64,000 nt of DNA from Shimia aestuarii (GTDB lineage: Bacteria > Pseudomonadota > Alphaproteobacteria > Rhodobacterales > Rhodobacteraceae). Below the pieces are notes generated by a model, which had not been told where the DNA came from, did not search any database, and saw only the letters and a program-made list of their open reading frames with translations. Each line of letters begins with the position of its first letter. Positions within the stretch are counted from its first letter, which is position 1. The stretch lies in the NCBI RefSeq assembly GCF_022814865.1, contig NZ_JAKVRD010000009.1, positions 1-64,000 on the forward strand. Direction: 5' to 3'. The translations under genes and the position numbers were made by a program. Positions 1-8,868 of the stretch are shown in pieces.

Positions 1-899
1 GGCGGGACTGCGGCGGCGCTGGGCTGCGGTGCGGGGCGGGCCCCCCCGGGGCCTTGGTTCGCCATTTGTTGCGCCATGGCCATGCCGACGCCCATGCCCA
101 TGCCTGCGCCCATGCCGGAATTGGGGGTGGCAGCGGCGGCGGTCATGGCTTCGGCGGCGGAGAACTGGGTATATTTGCCGAGGTCGCCCACGACGCCCAT
201 GGAGGTGCGTTTGTCCATCGCTTCCTCGACCGCGGGGGGCAGGGAGATGTTCTCGATGTAAAGCTCGGGCATTGACAGGCCGTATTCCGCGAGCGTGCCT
301 GAGATTTCGGCGGCGACGAGCTTGCCGAGGTCGGCGGTGTTGGCGGCCATGTCGAGAACCGGGATGCCGGACGAGGCGATGACGCGGGAGAATTCCTGCA
401 CGATGATGTTGCGGATCTGGTAGGAGATCTCGTCCATGGTGAATTCGCCATCGGTGCCGACGATCTCGGTCAGGAAGCGGGCAGGATCGGTGACGCGGAT
501 CGCGTAGGTGCCATAGGCGCGCAGGCGCACGGGGCCGAATTCCGGGTCACGGCAGATGATCGGGTTCTTGGTGCCCCATTTCAGATCGGCAAAGCGCGTC
601 GTGTTGACGAAGTAGATTTCCGATTTGAAGGGCGATTTGAAGCCGTGATCCCAATGGTTCAGCGTCGTCAGCACCGGCATGTTGTTGGTCTCGAGCATGT
701 AGAGACCGGGGGTGAAGACATCCGCCAGTTGACCCTCATGGACGAAGACGGCGGATTGCCCTTCGCGCACGGTCAGCTTGGCGCCATATTTGATCTCGTG
801 GCCTTCACGTTCGAAACGCCAGACCATCGTGTCGCGCGTGTCGTCGACCCAGTGGATGACGTCGATGAATTCGCCGGTGAGGAAATCGAAGATACCCAT
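1..899 (-). CDS. SPFH-domain (virion-core-like) protein, C-terminus cut by window edge
   Basis: An open frame of 299 codons runs from an ATG at 899 to the window edge without a stop. An AGGAAAAG ribosome site precedes the ATG. The protein begins MGIFDFLTGEFIDVIHWVDD and continues as a band-7/SPFH-like domain (about residues 30-230), then a Met/Gly/Ala-rich linker (GMGAGMGMGVGMAMAQQM) and a Pro-rich stretch. This is the pattern of the soluble 'virion core' SPFH family, which usually ends in a zinc ribbon or GYF-like domain, here outside the window. The biochemical role is unknown; the family forms oligomeric scaffolds at membranes. It is followed in the same direction behind DUF4160, DUF2927, TelA and XpaC genes, so an envelope-stress job is a reasonable inference. 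Confidence 0.85.
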   Translation of the reverse strand, partial: MGIFDFLTGEFIDVIHWVDDTRDTMVWRFEREGHEIKYGAKLTVREGQSAVFVHEGQLADVFTPGLYMLETNNMPVLTTLNHWDHGFKSPFKSEIYFVNTTRFADLKWGTKNPIICRDPEFGPVRLRAYGTYAIRVTDPARFLTEIVGTDGEFTMDEISYQIRNIIVQEFSRVIASSGIPVLDMAANTADLGKLVAAEISGTLAEYGLSMPELYIENISLPPAVEEAMDKRTSMGVVGDLGKYTQFSAAEAMTAAAATPNSGMGAGMGMGVGMAMAQQMANQGPGGARPAPQPSAAAVP

Positions 900-907
900 G
901 TCTTTTC

Positions 908-1279
908 CTAGTTTTTTGTTTGAATTGACTTGGCAAGCTTTACCTTGCCTACAGTGCAATCGGATGGTCTTGAGTTGTTCCAGAATTCTATCAGATCGTT
1001 CTGCATTGCCGGGAAATGCCGTCTGACGTGTTTTACGACTTTTCGATCATTTCGCCCTGATAGGGGTGCGCCTGTAGTCAGATCGAATCGAGCGGATGCT
1101 CCTGAATTTGATACATGAAAGTGTGGTGGAGGATGTTCATTCGCAAATATCTCGAATTTGAAACCGCGCTGCAAGCATACAACGTTCTCTATCACTAGCT
1201 GTCGCGTTACACTGCCCTCTAAGCTTGAACGTAGCTTCGCGACAATTTTCTCAGGAACTTCAAGGATAGTCTGCGTCAC
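908..1279 (-). CDS. DUF4160 domain small protein
   Basis: The frame encodes about 123 residues containing NEHPPPHFHV, the hallmark of DUF4160, followed by ASARFDLTTGAPLSGRN and a C-terminal helix. I place the start at a GTG (1277-1279), because an upstream start would run into the end of the DUF2927 gene; a TTG at 1285 is the alternative. DUF4160 proteins are often encoded beside a DUF2442 partner and have been suspected of toxin-antitoxin-like behaviour, but no DUF2442 gene is present. The segment from about 905 to 1290 is clearly richer in A/T than its neighbours, which suggests recent acquisition. Function is not known. Confidence 0.75.
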   Translation of the reverse strand: MTQTILEVPEKIVAKLRSSLEGSVTRQLVIENVVCLQRGFKFEIFANEHPPPHFHVSNSGASARFDLTTGAPLSGRNDRKVVKHVRRHFPAMQNDLIEFWNNSRPSDCTVGKVKLAKSIQTKN

Positions 1280-1292
1280 GTGCAAAATCCTT

Positions 1293-2219
1293 TTAGTAAT
1301 AGCGGCCCGCGAGGGAGCGGGCGAGGGTTTTGATCGTCGGGCGCGCGGCGTCGAGGGACATGCCAATAGAGAGCGCGGGGTTGTAGAGCATTTTCAGCAG
1401 CGCCTCGTCATGCGAGGTCAGGAGCGCGAACTCGTCATCGTCGTTGAAGATCGAGGGCCGGGCCTCGGGGCTGTCATTGGCGAGGCCAAGGCCTTGGGCG
1501 ATTTCCTCGTGGTAGCAGGATTTGCGCAAGAGATCGGGGTGTTCTGCGCGCACCATGGCAATGGCAGTGCGGTAGGCGTTGGTATTGGTCTCGTCAGAGA
1601 AGGCCACCACAAGGCAGTGAATCTCGCGCGGGGTATGACGGAAGAGGCTCAGGGTCGCGTGGCTTGCACCGGGGATGATCTCGCGCACGCGGGCGAGCAT
1701 CTCGGCACGGTCATCGGCGCCCATGACGAGCACATGAAAGTTCGCGCGGCGCGCGGCGGTGACAGAGATCGAATGGCCCGAGGCAGAGGCGAGGCGGGCG
1801 ACGTAGTCCTTGACGGTCGCGGTATCGGCGCTGCGCATTGCGGCAGGCACGCTGGCGCCGAATTCGACCCCGACACGGACCGGCACATCCCAGCGGCGCA
1901 GCCCCCCGGCGCGGCCATTGGAGCGGCGCAAGCCACCGCCGCGCGCGTATTCATCGTAGAAAACGATATTTTCGAAGTTGCGTGCGAGCATGTCGGGGGT
2001 CACGGGCGTATCCGGCCCGCCGCCATCCTGACGCAGCAGACCACGGGCGATCAGGTCGGCCTGCACGCCCGAGTAGTAGTCGGCCAAGGCTTCGGAGCGC
2101 GCAGAGGGGCGCGGGGCCAGATCAGGCGCGGGTTTCTCCTGCGCAGGCGGCATAAGGCCTTCGCAGGCCGCAACCAGCGTCACGGCAGCCAGACATAGGA
2201 GACCCCGCAGGCGCGTCAT
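1293..2219 (-). CDS. DUF2927 domain lipoprotein
   Basis: A 308-residue protein with a lipoprotein signal peptide: MTRLRGLLCLAAVTLVAAC, lipobox VAAC with Cys19. After a Pro-rich linker comes a DUF2927 domain (about residues 70-290) with the family's SCYHEEIAQGLGLAND and NDDDEFALLTSHDEALLKML motifs. The HEE...E arrangement resembles a zinc metalloprotease active site, but activity has not been shown for the family as far as I know. It should be anchored to the inner or outer membrane facing the periplasm. It lies 6 bases downstream of the TelA-like gene and is probably co-transcribed with it. Confidence 0.85.
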   Translation of the reverse strand: MTRLRGLLCLAAVTLVAACEGLMPPAQEKPAPDLAPRPSARSEALADYYSGVQADLIARGLLRQDGGGPDTPVTPDMLARNFENIVFYDEYARGGGLRRSNGRAGGLRRWDVPVRVGVEFGASVPAAMRSADTATVKDYVARLASASGHSISVTAARRANFHVLVMGADDRAEMLARVREIIPGASHATLSLFRHTPREIHCLVVAFSDETNTNAYRTAIAMVRAEHPDLLRKSCYHEEIAQGLGLANDSPEARPSIFNDDDEFALLTSHDEALLKMLYNPALSIGMSLDAARPTIKTLARSLAGRYY

Positions 2220-2225
2220 CGTGGT

Positions 2226-3425
2226 TCAGCCTTTCGGTACAGCGGTGCCGGCGGTGTCGCCGAGACCGGTTTGTTTCGCCTTGGCCGCGGCGAGCGTGTC
2301 GCGCAGATCGGCCTCCATCTTCTTGAGGTCTTCCTCGGCGGCGGCGCGTTTGGCCTTGCCTTCGTCGGCGATCTGGAGGCTTTCCTCGATCGTGCCGATG
2401 AGGTCGGCATTGGCCTGTTTCACGGCTTCGATGTCAAAGACGCCGCGTTCCATTTCTTCGCGGATCATCTTGTTGCTTTCGCGCAGGTTCTTGGCGTTGG
2501 ACGTCAGAAGTTCGTTGGTGAGGTCATTGGCGTCACGCACGGCGGCGGCGGCCTCGGCAGAGCGCTGGATGGTGACAGCCTGAGCCAATTGGGTTTCCCA
2601 GAGCGGCACGGTGTTGACCAGCGTCGAGTTGATCTTGGTCACCAGCGATTTGTCGTTTTCCTGTACCAAGCGGATCGAGGGCAGGGATTGCATCGTCACC
2701 TGACGGGTGAGTTTCAGGTCATGCACCCGGCGCTCGAGATCGTCGCGCGCGGCGCGCAGGTCGCGCAGTTCCTGCGCTTTCATCACCTGATCGTTCTCGG
2801 CGGCCGCTTCGACTTCGGCCTCCTTGGCGGGGATGTCCTTTTCGTCGAGTTCGGCGATCTTGGCTTCGCCGGCAGCGATGTAGAGGGCCAGCTCGTCATA
2901 GAAAGAGAGGGTCTTCTCGTAGAGCAGATCAAGCGATTTGATGTCCTTCAGGAGCGTGTGCTCGTGGGTCAGGAGATTGTCGGTGATGCGGTCGATCTGG
3001 CTCTGGACTTCTTCGAAACGCGCGGTGAATTTTGCAAACGGCGCGGCGCGGCCCAAGAGTTTCTCCCAGAAGGAGCGCTCGCGGCGCACGTCCAGTTCGG
3101 AGACGGAAAAGCCGCGGATCGTGGTGACGATGTTGCGCAGCGAGTCACCCGCCGGGCCGACATCCTTGTTGCGCACGTCCTGCAGCATGGCTTGCGAGAT
3201 TTCCTGTAGCTCTGCCTGAGCGGCGGAGCCGAAATGCACGATTGAGCCGGTATCCGACATGTCGAGTTCGGCCATGCGTTTGGTGATCTCGGCGCTCAGG
3301 GGGGCGTCGGCCTCGGCAAGCGGCACCACAGCGGTGGCCTCGGTCGGTTCGGGCAGGATCACGGCGGTGACCTTGTCCGCTTCGGCAAGCGCGGCTTCGG
3401 CCTTCTGGCGGATGGTGTCGGACAT
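2226..3425 (-). CDS. Toxic anion resistance protein (TelA/YaaN family)
   Basis: A 399-residue, strongly helical protein (MSDTIRQKAEAALAEADK...) matching the TelA family in length and in motifs such as SFWEKLLGR, LTRQVTMQSLPSIRLVQEND and STLVNTVPLWETQLAQAV. I chose the ATG at 3425, which has AAGAGG 8 bases upstream, over a more upstream in-frame ATG. TelA proteins are linked to tellurite and cell-envelope stress tolerance; the mechanism is unknown. The xpaC homologue lies immediately upstream, the same pairing as xpaC-yaaN in Bacillus, which supports the call. Confidence 0.9.
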   Translation of the reverse strand: MSDTIRQKAEAALAEADKVTAVILPEPTEATAVVPLAEADAPLSAEITKRMAELDMSDTGSIVHFGSAAQAELQEISQAMLQDVRNKDVGPAGDSLRNIVTTIRGFSVSELDVRRERSFWEKLLGRAAPFAKFTARFEEVQSQIDRITDNLLTHEHTLLKDIKSLDLLYEKTLSFYDELALYIAAGEAKIAELDEKDIPAKEAEVEAAAENDQVMKAQELRDLRAARDDLERRVHDLKLTRQVTMQSLPSIRLVQENDKSLVTKINSTLVNTVPLWETQLAQAVTIQRSAEAAAAVRDANDLTNELLTSNAKNLRESNKMIREEMERGVFDIEAVKQANADLIGTIEESLQIADEGKAKRAAAEEDLKKMEADLRDTLAAAKAKQTGLGDTAGTAVPKG

Positions 3426-3445
3426 GGCAGTATACCTCTTGGGGG

Positions 3446-4333
3446 TCAAAGGGATTGGCGGTGAATGCCCTCACGCGCAAGACGGTCGCGCAGCACGTCG
3501 ATTTCGACGGTCAGGTCGCTATGGTCGTCAAGCAGCAGTTTCTCGGTGCGGGCGGCAAAATTCTGTTCGAGGTCGTCAAGCAGCGCTTCGTAGTCAGCGC
3601 GGGCCTCGGGGCTTCGGTTGTGGGCGTAGATATCGGCAAACTTGGCCGTCGCGTCGCGTGCGCCAAGGAGATAGACGCTCAAGTATTTGCGCGCGGCGGT
3701 GAGGTCGCGGGGGTCGTTCTCGACCGTGCGGAAGAGTGTGCGTGCGGCCTGTTGGAAACGGCCAACGCGGGCCTCGAGGCCGCGATCGCCACAGCGCAGG
3801 ATGGCGTCATTCATGGCGGTGAGGTGTTTTTCGGCCTCGTCCACGGCGCGGGCCACGCGGTCGGTCTGATAGAGGTCGACGCCTTCAAGCCCCTTATCCT
3901 TGAGCGGGTCGAGGCCAAAAGCCAGCCCGTGCAATGCGGTGCCGACCACGGCGTAGATCACAGGCGCGCCGATCCCGCCGGTCGCGGCCCAGCCTGCAAG
4001 CGCCAAGCCTGCGCCGGTCAGCACGGAGCCAAGCATCTTGCGCGGCAGAGTGGGGCGGCGGGCGACTTTGCGCGCCTCATACGCCTCTTCGGCAAGCAGC
4101 CCTTCGCGTGTCAGCCATGCCGCGAGCAGCAGGAGGCCAAGGGCGGAGAGGTTCAGCGCCATTTGCACCGGGCCATTGCCGAACGCCTGCCAGATCAGGG
4201 GTAGGGGCGCGAGAAAGAGGAGATTGACGCGTCCGCCCGCACGGGTCCGGCGCGCGCCCTGAAAGGACGTGCTGGGCGTCGTGGTGTCGGATGTGCCATC
4301 GGGGCTAAACTTGCCGCCATATCGTTGTGCCAT
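3446..4333 (-). CDS. XpaC-like 5-bromo-4-chloroindolyl phosphate hydrolysis family protein
   Basis: A 295-residue membrane protein. Two hydrophobic hairpins (about residues 37-75 and 95-135) precede the conserved LAFGLDPLKDKGLEGVD motif and a soluble helical domain with ARDATAKFADIYAHN and LLLDDHSDLTVEIDVLRDRL. This is the XpaC architecture. The name comes from a phosphatase phenotype in Bacillus; a true hydrolase activity is doubtful. Its ATG follows the stop of a 27-codon ORF by one base, and TelA starts about 20 bases after it, so translation is probably coupled across the three. Confidence 0.85.
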   Translation of the reverse strand: MAQRYGGKFSPDGTSDTTTPSTSFQGARRTRAGGRVNLLFLAPLPLIWQAFGNGPVQMALNLSALGLLLLAAWLTREGLLAEEAYEARKVARRPTLPRKMLGSVLTGAGLALAGWAATGGIGAPVIYAVVGTALHGLAFGLDPLKDKGLEGVDLYQTDRVARAVDEAEKHLTAMNDAILRCGDRGLEARVGRFQQAARTLFRTVENDPRDLTAARKYLSVYLLGARDATAKFADIYAHNRSPEARADYEALLDDLEQNFAARTEKLLLDDHSDLTVEIDVLRDRLAREGIHRQSL

Positions 4334-4334
4334 G

Positions 4335-4418
4335 TCACACGCCTCCTGCGATGGAGACGTAGACGATCAATATGACAAGCAGCCCAAAGGCCAGTTTTTG
4401 CAATCCGGTGCCGGACAT
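4335..4418 (-). CDS. Possible 27-residue single-pass membrane peptide upstream of xpaC
   Basis: A short frame reads MSGTGLQKLAFGLLVILIVY followed by VSIAGGV and TGA. It has an AGGAAAG ribosome site about 9 bases before the ATG, a strongly hydrophobic central segment, and its stop lies one base before the XpaC ATG. This is the geometry of a translated leader or small membrane subunit. I know no family for it. It could be a partner of XpaC/TelA or a translational coupler. Confidence 0.55.
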   Translation of the reverse strand: MSGTGLQKLAFGLLVILIVYVSIAGGV

Positions 4419-4544
4419 TTGGCGTTCTTTCCTGCGAAACCTGCCAAAAATCTAGGGTTTTTATCGGCGGGGCGCTAGGGGGAAGAAGGGGCCACGCGCG
4501 TCAATTCGCCGGTTTTGCCGGGCGCGGGCGCGCTGGTGCGGGGT

Positions 4545-5471
4545 CTAGCGGCGACGGGAGCCGGGTTTGCCGGTTGGTTTGCCGGTCGCTTTGGCCATAG
4601 GTTTGCCTGTGGGTTTACCTGTGGCCTTCCCCGACGGTTTCCCGGCGGGCTTCGCCGTTGGTTTGCCTTTGGGCGGACCAGGGTTGCGGCTTCGGGTCGG
4701 CTTGGGGCGGGTCTCGGCCGGTTTGGCGCCGTCGAGGCCAAGCTGGTCGCGCACCACGCGGCGGCGCACTTCCTCGACCTCGCCGGATTTCAGATTGCCA
4801 AGCTGGAACGGGCCGTAGGAGACGCGGATCAGGCGGTTCACCGAAAGGCCCACGGCCTCCATCGCGCGGCGGATTTCGCGGTTGCGCCCTTCGCGGATGC
4901 CGACGGTCAGCCAGGCATTCGCGCCCTGTTGGCGGTCGAGACTCACGTCCATCGGCTGAAACTTTTCGCCCTCGAGGATGATCCCCTTGCGCAGCGGCGC
5001 GAGGGTTTTTTCCTCGGGGCGGCCATTGACGCGCACGCGATATTTCCGCAGCCACCCTGTTGAGGGCAATTCGAGCTGACGTTTCACACCGCCATCATTG
5101 GTCAGAAGCAAGAGCCCTTCGGAGTTGAGGTCGAGCCGTCCGACGCTCATCACGCGGGGCATGCCCTCGGGCAGGGCGTCAAAGATCGTCTCGCGGCCCT
5201 GTTCATCCTTGTGGCTTGTCACGAGGCCGGTGGGCTTGTGGTAGAGCCAGAGGCGTTCCGGCTCTGGTTCGGCAAGCGGTTTGCCATCGACCGTGATCCG
5301 GTCCTTTTCGGTCACGTTCAGCGCCGGGCTGTTGATTTTCTTGCCATTGACCGTCACGCGGCCCGCTTCGATCATACGTTCGGCTTCGCGGCGGCTTGCA
5401 AGGCCAGCGCGGGCAAGGACCTTGGCGATCCGGTCGCCCTTGGGGGCGTCTTTGGGTGTGTCTTGGCTCAT
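4545..5471 (-). CDS. rluB: Large-subunit rRNA pseudouridine synthase (RluB/RsuA family)
   Basis: A 308-residue enzyme. An N-terminal S4 RNA-binding domain (about residues 12-65, KVLARAGLASRREAERMI) is followed by the RsuA/RluB catalytic domain with SVGRLDLNSEGLLLLTNDGG, whose Asp114 is the expected catalytic residue. It would isomerise a uridine in 23S rRNA. The last 60 or so residues are a basic low-complexity tail built from repeated GKPTGKP/AKATGKP units, probably an RNA-binding extension. It is divergent from tadA, with 61 bases between the likely starts. Confidence 0.9.
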   Translation of the reverse strand: MSQDTPKDAPKGDRIAKVLARAGLASRREAERMIEAGRVTVNGKKINSPALNVTEKDRITVDGKPLAEPEPERLWLYHKPTGLVTSHKDEQGRETIFDALPEGMPRVMSVGRLDLNSEGLLLLTNDGGVKRQLELPSTGWLRKYRVRVNGRPEEKTLAPLRKGIILEGEKFQPMDVSLDRQQGANAWLTVGIREGRNREIRRAMEAVGLSVNRLIRVSYGPFQLGNLKSGEVEEVRRRVVRDQLGLDGAKPAETRPKPTRSRNPGPPKGKPTAKPAGKPSGKATGKPTGKPMAKATGKPTGKPGSRRR

Positions 5472-5532
5472 AGACTGCTCCTAGCGCGGTTTGGGGGATT
5501 GCGAAAGGGCAATGGCACAGGCAGGAAGAGGT

Positions 5533-5982
5533 ATGGTGTTTCGCAGCTACATGGATATCGCGCTGGATGAGGCGCGCGCCGCCGCAGAGCGCGGCGAGGT
5601 GCCGGTTGGGGCCGTCATCGTCTCGCCCGAGGGCGCGGTGGTGGCGCGGGCCGGGAACCGCACGCGGGAACTCTCAGACCCGACGGGCCATGCCGAAGTG
5701 CTCGCGATCCGGGCGGCTTGCAAGGCGGCGGGGAGCGAGCGGCTGCCGGGGCATGATCTCTATGTGACGCTGGAGCCCTGTCCGATGTGCGCGAGCCTGA
5801 TCTCGCAGGCGCGGATCGCGCGGGTTTACTATGGCGCGGCGGACCCCAAGTCGGGCGGCGTGGCGCAGGGACCGCGGGTCTTTGCCCACCCCCAGAGCCA
5901 TCACGTCCCCGAGGTCTATGACGGGATCAGCGCCCCGGAGGCCGAGGCGCTGCTCAAGGATTTCTTTGCCGAGCGGCGTTAG
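5533..5982 (+). CDS. tadA: tRNA-specific adenosine deaminase TadA
   Basis: A 149-residue cytidine/deoxycytidylate deaminase-fold protein. HAEVLAIRAA carries the zinc ligand His53 and proton-shuttle Glu55; PCPMCA carries Cys83 and Cys86. Length and motifs fit TadA, which makes inosine at position 34 of tRNA-Arg. I chose the ATG at 5533, which has AGGAAGAGG just upstream; an earlier in-frame ATG at 5491 would add 14 residues not expected in the family. Guanine deaminase-like enzymes share these motifs, but the C-terminal pattern GVAQGPRVF...H fits TadA-type proteins. Confidence 0.88.
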   Translation: MVFRSYMDIALDEARAAAERGEVPVGAVIVSPEGAVVARAGNRTRELSDPTGHAEVLAIRAACKAAGSERLPGHDLYVTLEPCPMCASLISQARIARVYYGAADPKSGGVAQGPRVFAHPQSHHVPEVYDGISAPEAEALLKDFFAERR

Positions 5983-5992
5983 GGTCAGGACC

Positions 5993-6688
5993 CTAGATCT
6001 CGATCGCTTCCATGATTTGCGGCTCGATCACATCGACGCCGGGCAAGCCCTCGGCCAGCGCCTTGGCGTCCTGTTCGAGGATCGGGAAGGTGCGGTAGTG
6101 GCAGGGGATCACCGTCTTGAAATCGAAATAGCGTTTGGCGGCATAGGCCGCGCCTTTCATGTCCATGGTGAAATGGCCGCCTGCCGAGAGAATGCCGATA
6201 TCGGGTTTGTAATAGTCTCCCATCCAATCCATGTCGGCCATGATCGCGGTGTCGCCGGAGATATAGACCGTGTGGCCTTCTGCCATGAGCATGAAGCCGA
6301 CCTCGGAGCCGGCGGCCTTGGGGCCATCGGGCGTGCCGAAGGTCGAGCTATGCGAGGCGGGCACCATGGCGAGCGAGACGCCTTCGCCAAGGGACACGGT
6401 GCCGCCCTTGTTGAAGCCGACGGTGTCGAGATGCTCATGCTCGTTCCAGAAGGACATCAGGTCATATTGTCCGACAATCGGCACACCGAGTTTGCGCGCC
6501 AGCGGCAGCATGTCGGCGACATGGTCGAAATGGGCATGCGTCAGGATCAAATGCGTTGCGCCGGCGGTGGCGGTGTCGTGGTGTTCCTCCGGCAAGACGG
6601 GGTTACCGGTCAGCCAGGGATCGACAAGAAGCACGAGATCCGAGACCTCGATGCGAAAAGAGCCATGTCCGAGCCAGATGATTTTCAT
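5993..6688 (-). CDS. UPF0173-type metal-dependent hydrolase (metallo-beta-lactamase fold)
   Basis: A 231-residue protein with the MBL metal motif THAHFDH (His51, His53, Asp55, His56), a downstream metal ligand in ASHSSTFG, the SGDTAIMADM aspartate and the terminal CHYRTFP histidine. It matches UPF0173 over its whole length; the substrate is unknown. It converges on tadA with 10 bases between stops and has its own start region next to the repeat-rich spacer 6689-7059. Confidence 0.88.
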   Translation of the reverse strand: MKIIWLGHGSFRIEVSDLVLLVDPWLTGNPVLPEEHHDTATAGATHLILTHAHFDHVADMLPLARKLGVPIVGQYDLMSFWNEHEHLDTVGFNKGGTVSLGEGVSLAMVPASHSSTFGTPDGPKAAGSEVGFMLMAEGHTVYISGDTAIMADMDWMGDYYKPDIGILSAGGHFTMDMKGAAYAAKRYFDFKTVIPCHYRTFPILEQDAKALAEGLPGVDVIEPQIMEAIEI

Positions 6689-7059
6689 GTGAGCCTCCCG
6701 TTTTTTCGTGTTGGAAAGAGGAGACTAGCACGCGCGCGACATAAAGAAAGAGGCCGTGGCGTCTGCGCCTTCACGGGTTTGGCGTATTTGAGCAGAGAAG
6801 ACGCCGGGGCTGCGCTTCCGTCTTCCTCTTGCCGGAAATATCCCGGGGGGTCTGGGGGGCTGGCCCCCCAGTTGAAGATGAGGTCTGGGGGGGCTGGCCC
6901 CCCAGTTGCCCCCCAATCTAAGGCGAGGTCTGGGGGCAGCTTTGCTGCCTCTGGAAGGGGCGAGAGCACGCCCTTGCCAGCGTCCGTGCCGGGTCAGTGC
7001 TTGCACCACTCCAAGGAGGGCGCTAAACGCTGGGGCCAAGTTGCAACCGGAGAAGCCCC
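6689..7059. repeat. Intergenic hairpin repeats (371-base gap without a gene)
   Basis: Two near-identical units follow each other: GAGGTCTGGGGGG, loop CTGG, CCCCCCAG, then TTG. Their hairpins are at 6852-6871 and 6885-6905. A third, partial unit with a GGCAGC/GCTGCC stem spans about 6926-6950. The block is preceded by GAAATATCCCGGG, a sequence often seen before such hairpins in Rhodobacteraceae. They may act as transcription barriers between the minus-strand hydrolase and gatC. I see no credible coding frame here. Confidence 0.7.
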
Positions 7060-7347
7060 ATGTCGATTGACAAGGACACCGCCGCCCGCGTGGCCAAGCT
7101 CGCGCGGATCAAGGTCGAAGAAGATGCGCTGCCCGCGCTGGCGCAGGAATTCAACACCATCCTCGGCTTTATCGAACAGCTGAACGAGGTTGATGTCGAC
7201 GGCGTCGAGCCGATGACCTCGGTGACGCCGATGCGTCTCAAGCGTCGTGAGGATGTGGTCACCGACGGGGATCAACAGGACAAGGTTCTCGCCAACGCGC
7301 CGGATGCGCGCGAGGGGTTCTTTGCGGTGCCGAAGGTGGTGGAATAA
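7060..7347 (+). CDS. gatC: Aspartyl/glutamyl-tRNA amidotransferase subunit C
   Basis: A 95-residue protein matching GatC end to end: [19 protein letters not shown], then [26 protein letters not shown] and the C-terminal [22 protein letters not shown]. GatC tethers GatA to GatB in the complex that converts Glu-tRNA(Gln) or Asp-tRNA(Asn) to the amidated forms. Its TAA overlaps the gatA ATG by one base, so the two subunits are translated together. gatB is not in the window. Confidence 0.96.
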   Translation: MSIDKDTAARVAKLARIKVEEDALPALAQEFNTILGFIEQLNEVDVDGVEPMTSVTPMRLKRREDVVTDGDQQDKVLANAPDAREGFFAVPKVVE

Positions 7348-8834
7348 TGACTGAACTGAATACGCTGACCCTGGCCGACGCACGCGACAAGCTGCGCAGC
7401 AAGGATGTGACCTCGGTCGAGTTGACCGAAGCCTGCCTCAAGGCGGCAGAGGGCGCAGGCGCGCTCAATGCTTTCGTGCATCACACCCCCGAGATCGCGC
7501 TGGAGCAGGCCAAGGCCGCCGATGCGCGGATCGCGGCGGGCGATGCGCCGGCGATGTGCGGTCTGCCGCTTGGCATCAAGGATCTCTTCTGCACCAAGGG
7601 CGTGCCCTCTCAGGCGGCCTCCGGCATCCTTGAGGGGTTCAAGCCACAATACGAATCGACCGTGACCCAGAACCTGTTCGATGCGGGCGCGGTCATGCTC
7701 GGCAAGCTCAACATGGACGAGTTCGCGATGGGCTCGTCGAACGAGACCTCTGTCTATGGCAACGCGATCAGCCCGTGGCGGCGTGGCAATGATGACGCCG
7801 CGCTGACGCCGGGCGGCTCGTCCGGTGGCTCGGCTTCGGCCGTGGCGGCCGATCTCTGCCTTGCTGCGACCGGCACCGATACCGGCGGCTCGATCCGCCA
7901 GCCTGCCGCCTTTACCGGCATTGTCGGCATCAAGCCGACCTATGGCCGTTGCTCGCGCTGGGGCATTGTCGCCTTCGCATCGTCGCTCGACCAAGCCGGG
8001 CCGATGACGAAATCGGTCCGCGACGCGGCGATCATGCTCGAGGCGATGTGCGGCCATGACCCGAAGGACAGCACGAGCGCCGAGCTTGCCGTGCCGAATT
8101 TTGAGGCCATGCTGACCGGTGATATCAAGGGCAAGAAGATCGGTATCCCCAAGGAATACCATATGGACGGTATGCCCGATGAGATCGAGGCGCTTTGGGC
8201 CGAGGGACGGGCGATGCTCAAGGCGGCTGGAGCCGAGATCGTCGATATCTCGCTGCCGCATACGAAATACGCCCTGCCGACCTACTACGTGATCGCGCCC
8301 GCCGAGGCATCGTCGAACCTCGCGCGCTATGACGGGGTGCGCTTTGGCCATCGCGCCAGCCTCGCGGCGGGTGACGGCATCACCGAGATGTATGAAAAGA
8401 CCCGCGCCGAAGGTTTCGGCGACGAGGTCAAACGCCGGGTGATGGTGGGGACTTATGTGCTCTCGGCCGGGTTCTACGACGCCTATTACAACCGCGCCCG
8501 CAAGGTGCGCGCGCTCATCAAGAAGGACTTTGACGACGCCTTTGCCGCCGGGATCGATGCGATCCTGACGCCTGCAACGCCGTCTTCGGCCTTTGGTCTT
8601 GGCGAGATGAACGACGAAGATCCGGTCAAGATGTACCTCAACGACGTCTTCACCGTGACTGTGAACCTTGCCGGTCTGCCGGGCATCTCGGTGCCGACCG
8701 GTGTCGACCATCAGGGGCTGCCGCTCGGGCTGCAGCTCATCGGGCGTCCGTGGGAAGAAGGCGATCTGCTCAATACCGCCTATGCGCTGGAGTCCGCCGC
8801 CGGGTTTGTAGCCAAACCGGGAAAATGGTGGTAA
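7347..8834 (+). CDS. gatA: Aspartyl/glutamyl-tRNA amidotransferase subunit A (amidase)
   Basis: A 495-residue amidase-signature protein of normal GatA length. The catalytic triad is visible as Lys in [10 protein letters not shown] (about residue 78), the cis-Ser in [13 protein letters not shown] (about 158) and the nucleophilic Ser in [13 protein letters not shown] (about 182). It releases ammonia from glutamine for the GatB kinase/transamidase. It is directly coupled to gatC. A small inverted repeat (GCTCA/TGAGC, 8839-8857) follows the stop and may attenuate transcription into the next gene. Confidence 0.96.
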   Translation: MTELNTLTLADARDKLRSKDVTSVELTEACLKAAEGAGALNAFVHHTPEIALEQAKAADARIAAGDAPAMCGLPLGIKDLFCTKGVPSQAASGILEGFKPQYESTVTQNLFDAGAVMLGKLNMDEFAMGSSNETSVYGNAISPWRRGNDDAALTPGGSSGGSASAVAADLCLAATGTDTGGSIRQPAAFTGIVGIKPTYGRCSRWGIVAFASSLDQAGPMTKSVRDAAIMLEAMCGHDPKDSTSAELAVPNFEAMLTGDIKGKKIGIPKEYHMDGMPDEIEALWAEGRAMLKAAGAEIVDISLPHTKYALPTYYVIAPAEASSNLARYDGVRFGHRASLAAGDGITEMYEKTRAEGFGDEVKRRVMVGTYVLSAGFYDAYYNRARKVRALIKKDFDDAFAAGIDAILTPATPSSAFGLGEMNDEDPVKMYLNDVFTVTVNLAGLPGISVPTGVDHQGLPLGLQLIGRPWEEGDLLNTAYALESAAGFVAKPGKWW

Positions 8835-8868
8835 AACCGCTCAAAACAAAACTGAGCAGGTCCGCGTC

